From Shuttleworthia sp045545575 (GTDB lineage: Bacteria; Bacillota; Clostridia; Lachnospirales; Lachnospiraceae), in contig JAZQBE010000106.1 in NCBI GenBank assembly GCA_045545575.1, positions 1 to 17,104 on the forward strand: DNA of 17,104 bases, in the 5' to 3' direction. Both the position numbers and the translations under genes were made by a program. The notes beneath the pieces were generated by a model. It made no database searches. It saw only the letters and a program-made list of their open reading frames with translations, and was not told where the DNA came from. Each line of letters opens with the position of its first letter. Position 1 is the stretch's first letter. Positions 7,787-13,747 of the stretch are shown here, one piece after another.

Positions 7787-7816
7787 ATCATAACACACAA
7801 ACATGCGTTCTGTCTT
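7787..7816 (-). promoter_or_regulatory. Promoter of the polymerase-YolD-TtcA operon
   Basis: On the minus strand AAGACA (-35, 7816-7811) and TATGAT (-10, 7792-7787) are 18 bp apart. The predicted start point near 7780 gives a leader of about 40 nt. The LexA-like box fills most of the spacer, which supports this assignment. Confidence 0.55.
7798..7811 (-). promoter_or_regulatory. LexA (SOS) box
   Basis: On the minus strand the sequence is AGAACGCATGTTTG. The core GAAC-GCAT-GTTT fits the Bacillus-type consensus GAACRNRYGTTY fully; only the two outermost bases differ from the 14-bp consensus. It lies 58 nt before the polymerase start, between -35 and -10, where a repressor would block RNA polymerase. 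Confidence 0.65.
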
Positions 7817-7819
7817 GTG

Positions 7820-8221
7820 TCAATTCATTACCCAGTCTTCCAAAAGCAAGCCCGGGACTCGTTCGAATTCCTTCGTGTTATGTGTGACAACCGTAAGATT
7901 TCTTTGAAGCGCCTGAGCGGCAATCATCAAATCATATGGGCCGATCGGTGTGCCTGCAGAGGCAAGGAGCGCACGGATGCGGCCGCAAACCAGCGCATCT
8001 TCCTGCGAAAAAGGGATCGTTTGAAACGCAGACAGAAACAGGCGCATCCGAAATCTAGTCTCCTCTTTCCACCGACTTTTGGAGGCACCGTATTCCAGTT
8101 CACTGACTGTAATGGATGAAACCACAATTTCATCCGGATGAATTGAAAACAGCTTATCCGTCAGTGACGGAAAGCTGTTTTTCATAGCATAAATGCAGAT
8201 ATTGGTGTCCAGCAGAAACAT
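7820..8221 (-). CDS. vapC: VapC-type PIN-domain ribonuclease toxin
   Basis: A 133-residue PIN-domain protein. Acidic residues in the expected places: Asp5 in LLDTNICIYA, Glu41 in ITVSELEYG, and Asp97 in IGPYDLMIAA, followed by VTHNTKEFERVPGL near the C-terminus. These coordinate the Mg2+/Mn2+ used to cut RNA; characterised VapC toxins cleave initiator or other tRNAs or 23S rRNA. The length is usual for the family and no catalytic residue appears missing, so the toxin looks intact. Its ATG shares one base with the TGA stop of the vapB gene, the standard coupling of such pairs. It ends just upstream of the polymerase operon promoter. Confidence 0.9.
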   Translation of the reverse strand: MFLLDTNICIYAMKNSFPSLTDKLFSIHPDEIVVSSITVSELEYGASKSRWKEETRFRMRLFLSAFQTIPFSQEDALVCGRIRALLASAGTPIGPYDLMIAAQALQRNLTVVTHNTKEFERVPGLLLEDWVMN

Positions 8222-8457
8222 CAGAAGTCCTCTCTTTGCTGTTGATCCTCCCAGCCCGGCTGTTCCCGCAGCAGCATAAAATCATCCGGCACAAAACCGA
8301 TACTGTTGCGCAGAGGGAACCAAGGATCGTCCGTCGGAAAGAGCACATAACCCTCGCCCATTTTGCGAATGTAATACTCCGGATGCGTGACCTGCGCTTC
8401 TTTCGGGATCCGAAGCGCCTGGCTGTTTCCGCTTTGAAAAACCTTTGCAGTCAGCAT
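8221..8457 (-). CDS. vapB: VapB-type antitoxin, AbrB/MazE-like
   Basis: A 78-residue antitoxin. The start is the ATG at 8457-8455, preceded by GGGGGTG; the GTG 9 nt upstream sits inside that ribosome site and is less likely. The N-terminus AKVFQSGNSQALRIPKE is the swapped-hairpin AbrB-type DNA-binding motif of VapB and MazE proteins. The acidic, Trp/Phe-containing C-terminus would wrap around VapC and block its active site. It probably represses its own operon, since the promoter overlaps two palindromes. Confidence 0.88.
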   Translation of the reverse strand: MLTAKVFQSGNSQALRIPKEAQVTHPEYYIRKMGEGYVLFPTDDPWFPLRNSIGFVPDDFMLLREQPGWEDQQQREDF

Positions 8458-8483
8458 GATTCTCACCCCCTGCCTTATATGAT

Positions 8484-8504
8484 GTATATACGTATAGTAT
8501 ATAC
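8484..8504. promoter_or_regulatory. Operator of vapBC: two copies of palindrome GTATATAC
   Basis: GTATATAC occurs at 8484-8491 and 8497-8504, separated by GTATA. Each copy is self-complementary, and the pair is centred on the promoter -10, spaced about 13 bp apart. This is a plausible binding site for a VapB dimer pair or the VapBC complex. Confidence 0.6.
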
Positions 8505-8524
8505 GCCAGGCAGAGTCATGTCAA
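8496..8524 (-). promoter_or_regulatory. vapBC promoter
   Basis: On the minus strand TTGACA (8524-8519) and TATACT (8501-8496) are separated by 17 bp, a near-consensus vegetative promoter. The -35 begins 3 bp past the stop codon of the ArsR-type gene, so vapBC has its own promoter. Confidence 0.75.
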
Positions 8525-8527
8525 CAT

Positions 8528-8845
8528 TTATTCTTCCACATGCTCCAGTCCCTGTCCGATGATGGTCCGCACATGATCGTCATCCAGAGCGTAGATCACG
8601 GACTTCCCTTCCCTGCGGCTGCGCACGAGGTGATTGGCTTTTAAGATCCTCAGCTGGTGCGAGATCGCGGACTGGGTCATGCCTAGTTCATCCGCAATGT
8701 CTCCCACATTCTTTTCGTCGTCAAACAACGCGCAGAGAATACGGATGCGGGTGGAATCACCAAAGACCTTAAACAATTCGGCCAGATCATACAGGGTTTC
8801 TTCATGCATGCAGTCCTTCGGGCTGCTTCCTTTCGATGTGCTCAT
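8528..8845 (-). CDS. ArsR/SmtB-family zinc-responsive repressor
   Basis: A 105-residue winged-helix repressor. The start is the ATG at 8845-8843 with AAGGAGG upstream, inside the end of the ATPase gene; only 1 nt separates the two genes. LFKVFGDSTRIRILCAL and the recognition region IADELGMTQSAISHQLRILK (49-68) are typical. The C-terminal helix carries the alpha5 metal site in exact SmtB/CzrA spacing: Asp89, His91, His102 and Glu105, so zinc (or cadmium/cobalt) should release it from DNA. The Cys-X-Cys of the CadC alpha3 site is absent. As last gene of its own operon it most likely represses the promoter at 11144-11171. Confidence 0.9.
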   Translation of the reverse strand: MSTSKGSSPKDCMHEETLYDLAELFKVFGDSTRIRILCALFDDEKNVGDIADELGMTQSAISHQLRILKANHLVRSRREGKSVIYALDDDHVRTIIGQGLEHVEE

Positions 8846-8846
8846 A

Positions 8847-10760
8847 TTATGCCTCCTTCTTCGGCATATGCAGTGCGCGGACCGCATTCAATACCGCAAT
8901 GACCATCACGCCCACGTCCGCGAAGATCGCCAGCCACATGTTGCCGATGCCGAACACGGACAGCAGCAGGCACAGCAGTTTCACGCCGATGGCGAAAATG
9001 ATATTCTCATAGACAATGCGCATGCAGCGCGCGGAAATTTTCATGGCCAGCACGATCTTCGCCGGATCGTCATCCATCAGGACGACGTCCGCCGCCTCGA
9101 TGGCCGCATCGCTGCCGACGCCGCCCATGGCGATGCCGATATCCGCCCGCATCAGCACGGGCGCGTCGTTGATGCCGTCGCCGACGAAGGCCAGACAGCC
9201 GGATCCGTCCGTGCTTTGAAGCGCCTCTTCCACATAGGAAACCTTATCCTGGGGCAGCAGCTGCGCGTGCACTTCTTTGATGCCCAGATCCGACGCGACC
9301 GCGTCGGCCACGTTCCGGGCGTCTCCGGTCAGCATGACGACGTTCGCGCCGACCTCCTGCATACCGGCCACGGCCTTGGCCGCCGTCGGCTTGATCTCGT
9401 CCGCGATCACGATTGAACCCGCGTAGACGCCGTCCTTCGCGACATGCGCGCGGGTGCCGGCAACGGAGGGCTCCTTCACGTTCAGCTGCAGTGTTTCCAT
9501 CAGGCGGCCGTTGCCCACCGCGACGGACGCGCCGTCAACCTCGGTGATCACGCCTTTGCCGCTCAGCTCCTCGGAAGCGCCCACGCGGCCGTCCTCCAGA
9601 TCCGCGCCGCAGCAGCGGATGATGCTCTGGGCGATGGGATGGGTGCTGTATTTTTCCGCATGGGCGGCCAGCGAGATCAGGTCCTCCTTCGTAAAGCCCT
9701 CTGCCGGCTCGACGGACACCACTTCAAAGGTGCCCTTCGTCAGCGTACCGGTTTTGTCGAGCACGACGGTTTTCACCTTCGAAAGCATTTCCAGATAATT
9801 GGAACCCTTCACCAGGATGCCCCGGTTGCTCGCGCCGCCCACGGCAGCAAAGAACGTCAGCGGAATGCTGATCACCACGGCGCACGGACAGCTGATGACC
9901 AGGAAGGTCAGCGCCCGGTACACCCAGATGCCCCAGTCCGCCGGCATGCCGGCCAGCAGCCGGATCAGCGGAACCGCCACGGCCAGCGCCAGGGCGCTGT
10001 AACAGACGGCCGGTGTATAGACATGGGCAAATCGACTGATGAAGTTCTCCGTGCGCGCCTTGTTCGCACCGGCATTTTCAACCAGGTCCAGAATCCGCGA
10101 AGCGGTGGATTCGCCGAATTCACAGGTGGTTTCGATATGAAGCAGCCCCTGCAGGTTGATGCTGCCGCTCTGTACGGTATCGCCCGGACGTACCGTGCGC
10201 GGAATGCTCTCTCCGGTCAGCGCCGCGACGTCCAGGGTCGACAGGCCGTCCGTGACGATGCCGTCAATCGGAATGCGTTCGCCCGGCCGGACCGTAATCA
10301 CCGTGCCGATCTCCACCTCATCCGGATCGACAGACACGATCTGGCCGTCCGCTTCAATAAATGCCTCGTCCGGACGCAGGTCCATCAGCTCGCCGATGTT
10401 GCGGCGGCTCTTGCCGACCGCGTAGCTCTGGAACAGTTCGCCGATCTGGTAGAACAGCATAACCGCGACGCCTTCGGTGTATTCGCCCAGGATCATCGCG
10501 CCGACCGTGGCGACAGCCATCAGAAAGTTCTCATCAAAGACCTGCTTTTTCAGGATGCCCTTGACCGCCTTGCGCAGGATGTCATAGCCGATGATGAAGT
10601 ACGGGATCAGAAACAGCAGCCCTTTGCACCGTGCGGCGGCGGCTTCACTAAGTCGAAACTGTCCTGTCAGCAGTTCTTCCACCGGCAGCAGGGCAATCAG
10701 CACGACAAAGGCCGCGGAAACCAGAATGCGAACCAAAACGTTTTTCTGTTTTTTTGTCAT
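8847..10760 (-). CDS. Zinc/cadmium-exporting P1B-type ATPase (ZntA/CadA-like)
   Basis: A 637-residue membrane pump that uses ATP to expel Zn2+/Cd2+/Pb2+. Motifs in order: TGES (182-185), CPC in SCPCAVVISIP (291-293), DKTGTLT with phosphorylated Asp335, HP (374-375), MLTGD (477-480) and GDGINDAP (527-534). Lys594 in the penultimate membrane helix and Asp615-X-Gly in the last fit the P1B-2 (Zn/Cd) class rather than copper. It has no N-terminal metal-binding domain; the HMA module is a separate gene just upstream. The ATG at 10760 has GGAG upstream. Operon order is HMA, pump, repressor. Length is normal for a pump without an HMA domain, and no defect was seen. Confidence 0.95.
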   Translation of the reverse strand: MTKKQKNVLVRILVSAAFVVLIALLPVEELLTGQFRLSEAAAARCKGLLFLIPYFIIGYDILRKAVKGILKKQVFDENFLMAVATVGAMILGEYTEGVAVMLFYQIGELFQSYAVGKSRRNIGELMDLRPDEAFIEADGQIVSVDPDEVEIGTVITVRPGERIPIDGIVTDGLSTLDVAALTGESIPRTVRPGDTVQSGSINLQGLLHIETTCEFGESTASRILDLVENAGANKARTENFISRFAHVYTPAVCYSALALAVAVPLIRLLAGMPADWGIWVYRALTFLVISCPCAVVISIPLTFFAAVGGASNRGILVKGSNYLEMLSKVKTVVLDKTGTLTKGTFEVVSVEPAEGFTKEDLISLAAHAEKYSTHPIAQSIIRCCGADLEDGRVGASEELSGKGVITEVDGASVAVGNGRLMETLQLNVKEPSVAGTRAHVAKDGVYAGSIVIADEIKPTAAKAVAGMQEVGANVVMLTGDARNVADAVASDLGIKEVHAQLLPQDKVSYVEEALQSTDGSGCLAFVGDGINDAPVLMRADIGIAMGGVGSDAAIEAADVVLMDDDPAKIVLAMKISARCMRIVYENIIFAIGVKLLCLLLSVFGIGNMWLAIFADVGVMVIAVLNAVRALHMPKKEA

Positions 10761-10785
10761 AACACATCTCCGAATTCAAACAGAA

Positions 10786-10810
10786 AGAGGCGGTGTTTCA
10801 AACCGCCTCT
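10786..10810 (-). terminator. Hairpin between HMA gene and ATPase gene
   Basis: AGAGGCGGT (10786-10794) and ACCGCCTCT (10802-10810) form a perfect 9-bp stem with a 7-nt loop. On the minus strand the T-run after it is interrupted (TTTCTGTTTG), so it may be a leaky terminator or a processing/stabilising hairpin that makes the HMA protein more abundant than the pump. Confidence 0.55.
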
Positions 10811-10830
10811 CTGACATTTCTTTCATTTGT

Positions 10831-11049
10831 TCAGAAGAAGATCTCGCAGTCGTCTTCCACGACCTTGCAGGCCTCGAGCACACGGGGCATCACTTCTTTG
10901 TGATCCGCACCTTCTTCAAATTCGACGGTCATCTTTAACGCCATGAAATTCACGACGGCACTTTTGACCCCGTCCGTTTCATTCGCCGCCTTTTCCATCT
11001 TGTTCGCGCAGTTGGCGCAGTCCACGTCGATCTTGTACGTCTTCTTCAT
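10831..11049 (-). CDS. Free-standing HMA-domain metal-binding protein
   Basis: A 72-residue cytoplasmic protein. The start is the ATG at 11049-11047, 6 nt after AAGGAG; the ATG two codons upstream overlaps the ribosome site. It has the HMA motif DVDCANCANKME with Cys11 and Cys14, which bind a soft metal ion, and follows the family beta-alpha-beta-beta-alpha-beta pattern. Additional Cys61 and Cys68 near the C-terminus (VVEDDCEIFF) resemble acidic Zn/Cd-type HMA domains. It is the first gene of the efflux operon and likely delivers metal to, or buffers metal for, the following ATPase, which lacks this domain. Confidence 0.9.
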   Translation of the reverse strand: MKKTYKIDVDCANCANKMEKAANETDGVKSAVVNFMALKMTVEFEEGADHKEVMPRVLEACKVVEDDCEIFF

Positions 11050-11117
11050 TGTCATCTCCTTTATCGCTGCGAAACACCCGGCAGCAGAACACCGGTCCGT
11101 GCTTTTTTCTGAACATT

Positions 11118-11131
11118 TGAACGATTGTTCA
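11118..11131. promoter_or_regulatory. SmtB/CzrA-type operator of the zinc efflux operon
   Basis: TGAAC (11118-11122) and GTTCA (11127-11131) are perfect inverted repeats with 4 bp between, the core of ArsR/SmtB-family operators. An extra TGAAC half-site begins at 11110. The palindrome lies just downstream of the -10, over or after the transcription start, a classic repression position. Confidence 0.75.
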
Positions 11132-11143
11132 TTTATTGTTTTT

Positions 11144-11171
11144 ATTATAGGCGTTTCTCAGGAGATGTCAA
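11144..11171 (-). promoter_or_regulatory. Promoter of the zinc efflux operon
   Basis: On the minus strand TTGACA (11171-11166) and TATAAT (11149-11144), both perfect consensus, are separated by 16 bp. The start point should be near 11137, about 88 nt before the HMA gene, with the operator at roughly +6 to +19. Confidence 0.85.
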
Positions 11172-11206
11172 TAGGTTTTCCGAAAAAACCGCAAAGAATG
11201 GCCCGC

Positions 11207-11236
11207 AAAAAACAGTTCCGCCGACAATCTGTTTTT
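11207..11236 (-). terminator. Probable terminator of the serine recombinase gene
   Basis: AAAAACAG and CTGTTTTT arms (11208-11215 and 11229-11236) pair over 8 bp with a 13-nt loop; on the minus strand the descending arm ends in TTTTTT. It lies 15 nt after the recombinase stop codon and upstream of the zinc operon promoter. The stem is A/T-rich, so strength is uncertain. Confidence 0.45.
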
Positions 11237-11250
11237 CTTATCTTCTATTA

Positions 11251-11868
11251 TCAATTATCCTGCCCTAAACCATTTTCCATTTTCCGGCATTTTTTATAAA
11301 AGGTCGTGTCCAGCATCGCGCAGGCTTCGGCCGCGTCGTGCATGGAGATCTCTTTGTGGCGCCAGGCCAGGTGCATTTCTTCGAAATTATCCGGCAGCGG
11401 GATCTCGGGACGGCCGAAGCGCACTCCTTTTTCCTTCGCGGCGGCTATGCCCTCTCTTTGGCGTTTTTTGATGCATTCGCGCTCCGTCTCCGCCACAAAG
11501 GAAAGAATCTGAAGCACCAGATCCGCGATGAACGTCCCCATCAGATCCTTCCCGCTTCGGGTATCCAGAAGCGGCATATCCAAGACACAGATATCCGCTC
11601 CGATATCCTTTGTGAGAATGCGCCACTGATTCTGGATTTCCTCATAATTGCGTCCGAGCCGGTCGATGCTGGACACGTACAGCAGATCCCCTGCGTGCAG
11701 CTTTTTTACCAGCCTCCGGTACTTCGGACGATTAAAATCCTTCCCGGATATTTTATCGATGTAGATATGATTTTCCGGTACATGTGCTTCACGCAGAGAC
11801 ACAAGCTGGCGGTCTTCATTCTGGTCTACACTTGATACGCGAATGTACCCAAATACTCTCTCGTTCAT
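11251..11868 (-). CDS. Small serine recombinase (resolvase/invertase family)
   Basis: A 205-residue site-specific recombinase. The start is the ATG at 11868-11866 with GGAG 8 nt upstream; an in-frame ATG at 11892 lacks a ribosome site. The catalytic domain includes YIRVSS with nucleophile Ser12, DRQLVSLREAHV, and SIDRLGRNYEEI with catalytic arginines. A long E-helix region (TFIADLVLQILSFVAETERE) and IKKRQREGIAAAKEKGVRFGRP follow, then a short C-terminal helix-turn-helix (MHLAWRHKEISMHDAAEACA). The domain set fits resolvases and DNA invertases of plasmids, transposons and phase switches, not large integrases. No transposase is beside it. Which of the two activities applies depends on its sites, which may lie in the AT-rich upstream region. 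Confidence 0.85.
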   Translation of the reverse strand: MNERVFGYIRVSSVDQNEDRQLVSLREAHVPENHIYIDKISGKDFNRPKYRRLVKKLHAGDLLYVSSIDRLGRNYEEIQNQWRILTKDIGADICVLDMPLLDTRSGKDLMGTFIADLVLQILSFVAETERECIKKRQREGIAAAKEKGVRFGRPEIPLPDNFEEMHLAWRHKEISMHDAAEACAMLDTTFYKKCRKMENGLGQDN

Positions 11869-11902
11869 CAATTCATCTCCAACCTTATGCAAGGCAACGA
11901 GC

Positions 11903-11982
11903 GATATAAAGGCATTATATCACTTCACCATCCTTCATGTACAGCATAAATGAAACAAAATTGATGCAAATATCGTATATTT
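11903..11982. promoter_or_regulatory. AT-rich palindromic region upstream of the recombinase (possible res/crossover sites)
   Basis: GATATAA (11903-11909) and TTATATC (11915-11921) form a perfect 7-bp inverted repeat with 5 bp between, overlapping the recombinase -10. A second palindrome AAATAT-CGT-ATATTT occupies 11968-11982. Spaced AT-rich dyads upstream of a resolvase gene are typical of res sites, where binding also represses the gene. No strand-exchange site has been identified with certainty. Confidence 0.35.
11914..11943 (-). promoter_or_regulatory. Promoter of the serine recombinase gene
   Basis: On the minus strand TGTACA (-35, 11943-11938) and TATAAT (-10, 11919-11914) are 18 bp apart. 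The -10 is inside the 11903-11921 dyad, suggesting autoregulation. Confidence 0.5.
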
Positions 11983-12021
11983 ATTTAACACTCGAGAAAA
12001 ATCAAGCTGTAATGTGTATGT

Positions 12022-12567
12022 TTATTCCTCTCCGAGGTTCAGTTGTTTCTGCAGTCTCCCTCCCAGCACCCAGAACAGCACGCCACACAGAAGGATGCCG
12101 AACAGGCAGATCCTGCCCGCCGGCGTCAGTGCCGTCTGCAGCAAGCCGCCGACTTTTGGGTATACATGCGTTACGACGCCGATCACGGCGTCATAGGAAA
12201 CCGGCGTCATGTCCGCTTCCTCGTTGGCGTCGCCCTTCGTGATCAGCTGTCCTTCCACGACGCTGTTTTTCACCACGCGATGCGTGATCACGCTGCTGCC
12301 GCCGGAAAAAGCGACGATCTCGTCCGGCGCGATTTCCGTCGTTACCGCCGGCTCCACCACCACCAGACTGCCCACAGGGACTTCCGGCTCCATGCTGCCC
12401 GTGGCAATCGTATAGGTCTGCACGCCCAGCAACTGAGGAAGAAACGCCGCCGCCAGCACCGCGAACACGGCGAGAATCAGCAGCAATCCGATGGTATTGC
12501 AAAGAAGGGCGGGGATGTTGTCCTCGCCCTTCTTACCGCTTTCGCGCAGATGCCGGTTTCGATCCAT
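12022..12567 (-). CDS. sipW: SipW-type (ER-type) signal peptidase I
   Basis: A 181-residue membrane protease from the ATG at 12567 (AAGGG upstream); a GTG at 12600 would add 11 residues but has its ribosome site abutting the start. Two membrane segments (about 20-46 and 150-170) flank the catalytic part. It has TGSMEP (56-61, nucleophile Ser58), ITHRVV with His96 instead of the Lys of typical bacterial enzymes, and KGDANE with Asp113. The Ser/His/Asp set marks the archaeal/ER-type class to which Bacillus SipW belongs; SipW specifically matures TasA-like proteins. It is the last gene of the surface operon and its likely substrates are encoded directly upstream. No clear terminator follows. Confidence 0.9.
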   Translation of the reverse strand: MDRNRHLRESGKKGEDNIPALLCNTIGLLLILAVFAVLAAAFLPQLLGVQTYTIATGSMEPEVPVGSLVVVEPAVTTEIAPDEIVAFSGGSSVITHRVVKNSVVEGQLITKGDANEEADMTPVSYDAVIGVVTHVYPKVGGLLQTALTPAGRICLFGILLCGVLFWVLGGRLQKQLNLGEE

Positions 12568-12643
12568 CCGGCCCTTTTGATACTGGGAACTATTTGACAC
12601 CTTCCGAATTCACACTCTCTTAATTGTCACTGTTCTGTAAGTC

Positions 12644-13747
12644 TTACTTCTTAGACGGCTTTTCCGTCTTCTTTGCCTCGCTCGCTTCAGCTTCTTTGGC
12701 GTCACCGGCTTCACCCTCTTTGGGCTTCAGCGCGTTCGCTTTCTTTCTTCTGGAAAGAAGCACACCGATCAGCGTTCCCAGCGCGGCAACACTTACGGCA
12801 CCGATCGCGATGGCTGCCTTAAACTTTGACAGAGTGCGCGCGACCCGCTTGAGGAACGTATCCGGCTCCTCGCCGCCGTCGCCGTCATCTTCGCCGCCCG
12901 GAGCGTCCGGACCGGCCAACGGCACGTCACCTTCGTCCAGGTCGATCAGCTCTTCCGGCTCGGTGTTTTCTTCTTCGCCGGGCTCGTTGCCGCCGGGCTC
13001 GTTCGCCGCAGGCTCGTTGCCTTCACCGGCAGGGGCGTTGGCTTCGCCTTCACCCGCAGGTGCGTTGGCTCCGCCTTCACCGGCCGCCGCGCCGCCTTCA
13101 CCGCCGGCTGCTCCAGCTCCGGCTCCCGCACCAGCGCCTGCGCCAGCTCCGGCACCAGCACCCGCTCCGGCACCGGCTCCGGCACCCGCGTTCTGCTGTT
13201 CCGCGGCCGGGATCTGACGGTACACGAAGGTGAATACGTTCGGACCTTCCTCCGTCAGTGTCGCGGTCAGGTTGTAGGCCTGCGGCTGGTAGCCTTCGAC
13301 GTAGACAAAAGCTACGACGGGCTTATCTCCCACGTTGCCGTAGAACGTCGCGCTCGGTGCCAGTTCCGTTCCGGCGGCGTCCTGATAGTTTACGGTATAG
13401 GATACGGTCGAACCGCGGATACCGTAGGTGGCCACGAATACCATGTCCTGGTTGATCACGGTGGTGCCGACCAGACCTTCCTGTCCGCTGATGTGATATC
13501 CCTTGAAATAGTACTTGCTGTCGGTAACCGTTACCGGGTAGTTGTTCGGATTCCAGCGGGTGCCCGCGTCCATCGTGACGCTTTCCGCGGGCACTGTGCC
13601 ATGAAGGCCGCCCGACATCGTCACTTTGTACTGGTAATTGTCGGCTTTGACATAATCGGCGGAAAGCCCGCCAAACCCGCTGATGATCACGGCGGCAGCA
13701 AGTACTGCCATCAGTCCGGCGCGCAGCCGGCGCATTCTGTTACGCAT
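12644..13747 (-). CDS. MucBP/InlB-repeat-like surface protein with Ala-Gly stalk and C-terminal membrane anchor
   Basis: A 367-residue exported protein. The ATG at 13747 has AAGGAGG upstream and overlaps the preceding gene by 8 nt. Layout: signal sequence (1 to about 35); a beta-rich repeat like InlB B-repeats (38-110, ending MVFVATYG); a MucBP-like domain (115-180: VSYTVNYQDAAGTELAPS...VFTFVYRQ); 13 consecutive Ala-Gly pairs (187-212); a Gly/Glu/Asn/Pro-rich region with a GEGGANAPA/GEGEANAPA repeat; an acidic stretch with DEGDVPLAG (271-279); a membrane helix (311-332); and a Lys/Glu-rich cytoplasmic tail. There is no LPXTG. MucBP domains bind mucin or host glycans in some Firmicutes, so an adhesin role is plausible. 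The stalk would push the folded domains away from the membrane. Confidence 0.75.
   Translation of the reverse strand: MRNRMRRLRAGLMAVLAAAVIISGFGGLSADYVKADNYQYKVTMSGGLHGTVPAESVTMDAGTRWNPNNYPVTVTDSKYYFKGYHISGQEGLVGTTVINQDMVFVATYGIRGSTVSYTVNYQDAAGTELAPSATFYGNVGDKPVVAFVYVEGYQPQAYNLTATLTEEGPNVFTFVYRQIPAAEQQNAGAGAGAGAGAGAGAGAGAGAGAGAGAAGGEGGAAAGEGGANAPAGEGEANAPAGEGNEPAANEPGGNEPGEEENTEPEELIDLDEGDVPLAGPDAPGGEDDGDGGEEPDTFLKRVARTLSKFKAAIAIGAVSVAALGTLIGVLLSRRKKANALKPKEGEAGDAKEAEASEAKKTEKPSKK
13112..13189 (-). repeat. Coding tandem repeat, 13 Ala-Gly dipeptides (6-bp unit)
   Basis: Thirteen consecutive 6-bp Ala-Gly units encode residues 187-212 of the surface protein. All four Ala codons are used and Gly codons vary, so the DNA is a degenerate 6-bp repeat. 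Copy number could change by slippage in whole codons, altering stalk length without a frameshift. Confidence 0.85.

Noticed and set aside
9444..10814. Plus-strand open frame (456 codons) opposite the P-type ATPase
   Set aside because: It is His/Arg/Gln-rich with no known motif, a typical antisense shadow of a high-GC gene.
11175..11190. Inverted repeat GGTTTT/AAAACC near the zinc promoter
   Set aside because: It is short and A/T-rich, lies just upstream of the -35, and lacks a clear role; probably chance.
12568..12600. GTG start for the signal peptidase adding 11 residues
   Set aside because: The purine run abuts the GTG, leaving no spacing, while the ATG at 12567 has AAGGG at a usual distance. 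It cannot be fully excluded.
12624..13217. Plus-strand frame with a long Ala-Pro repeat
   Set aside because: It is the antisense reading of the Ala-Gly repeat in the surface protein. The minus strand has the signal peptide, domains and ribosome site.
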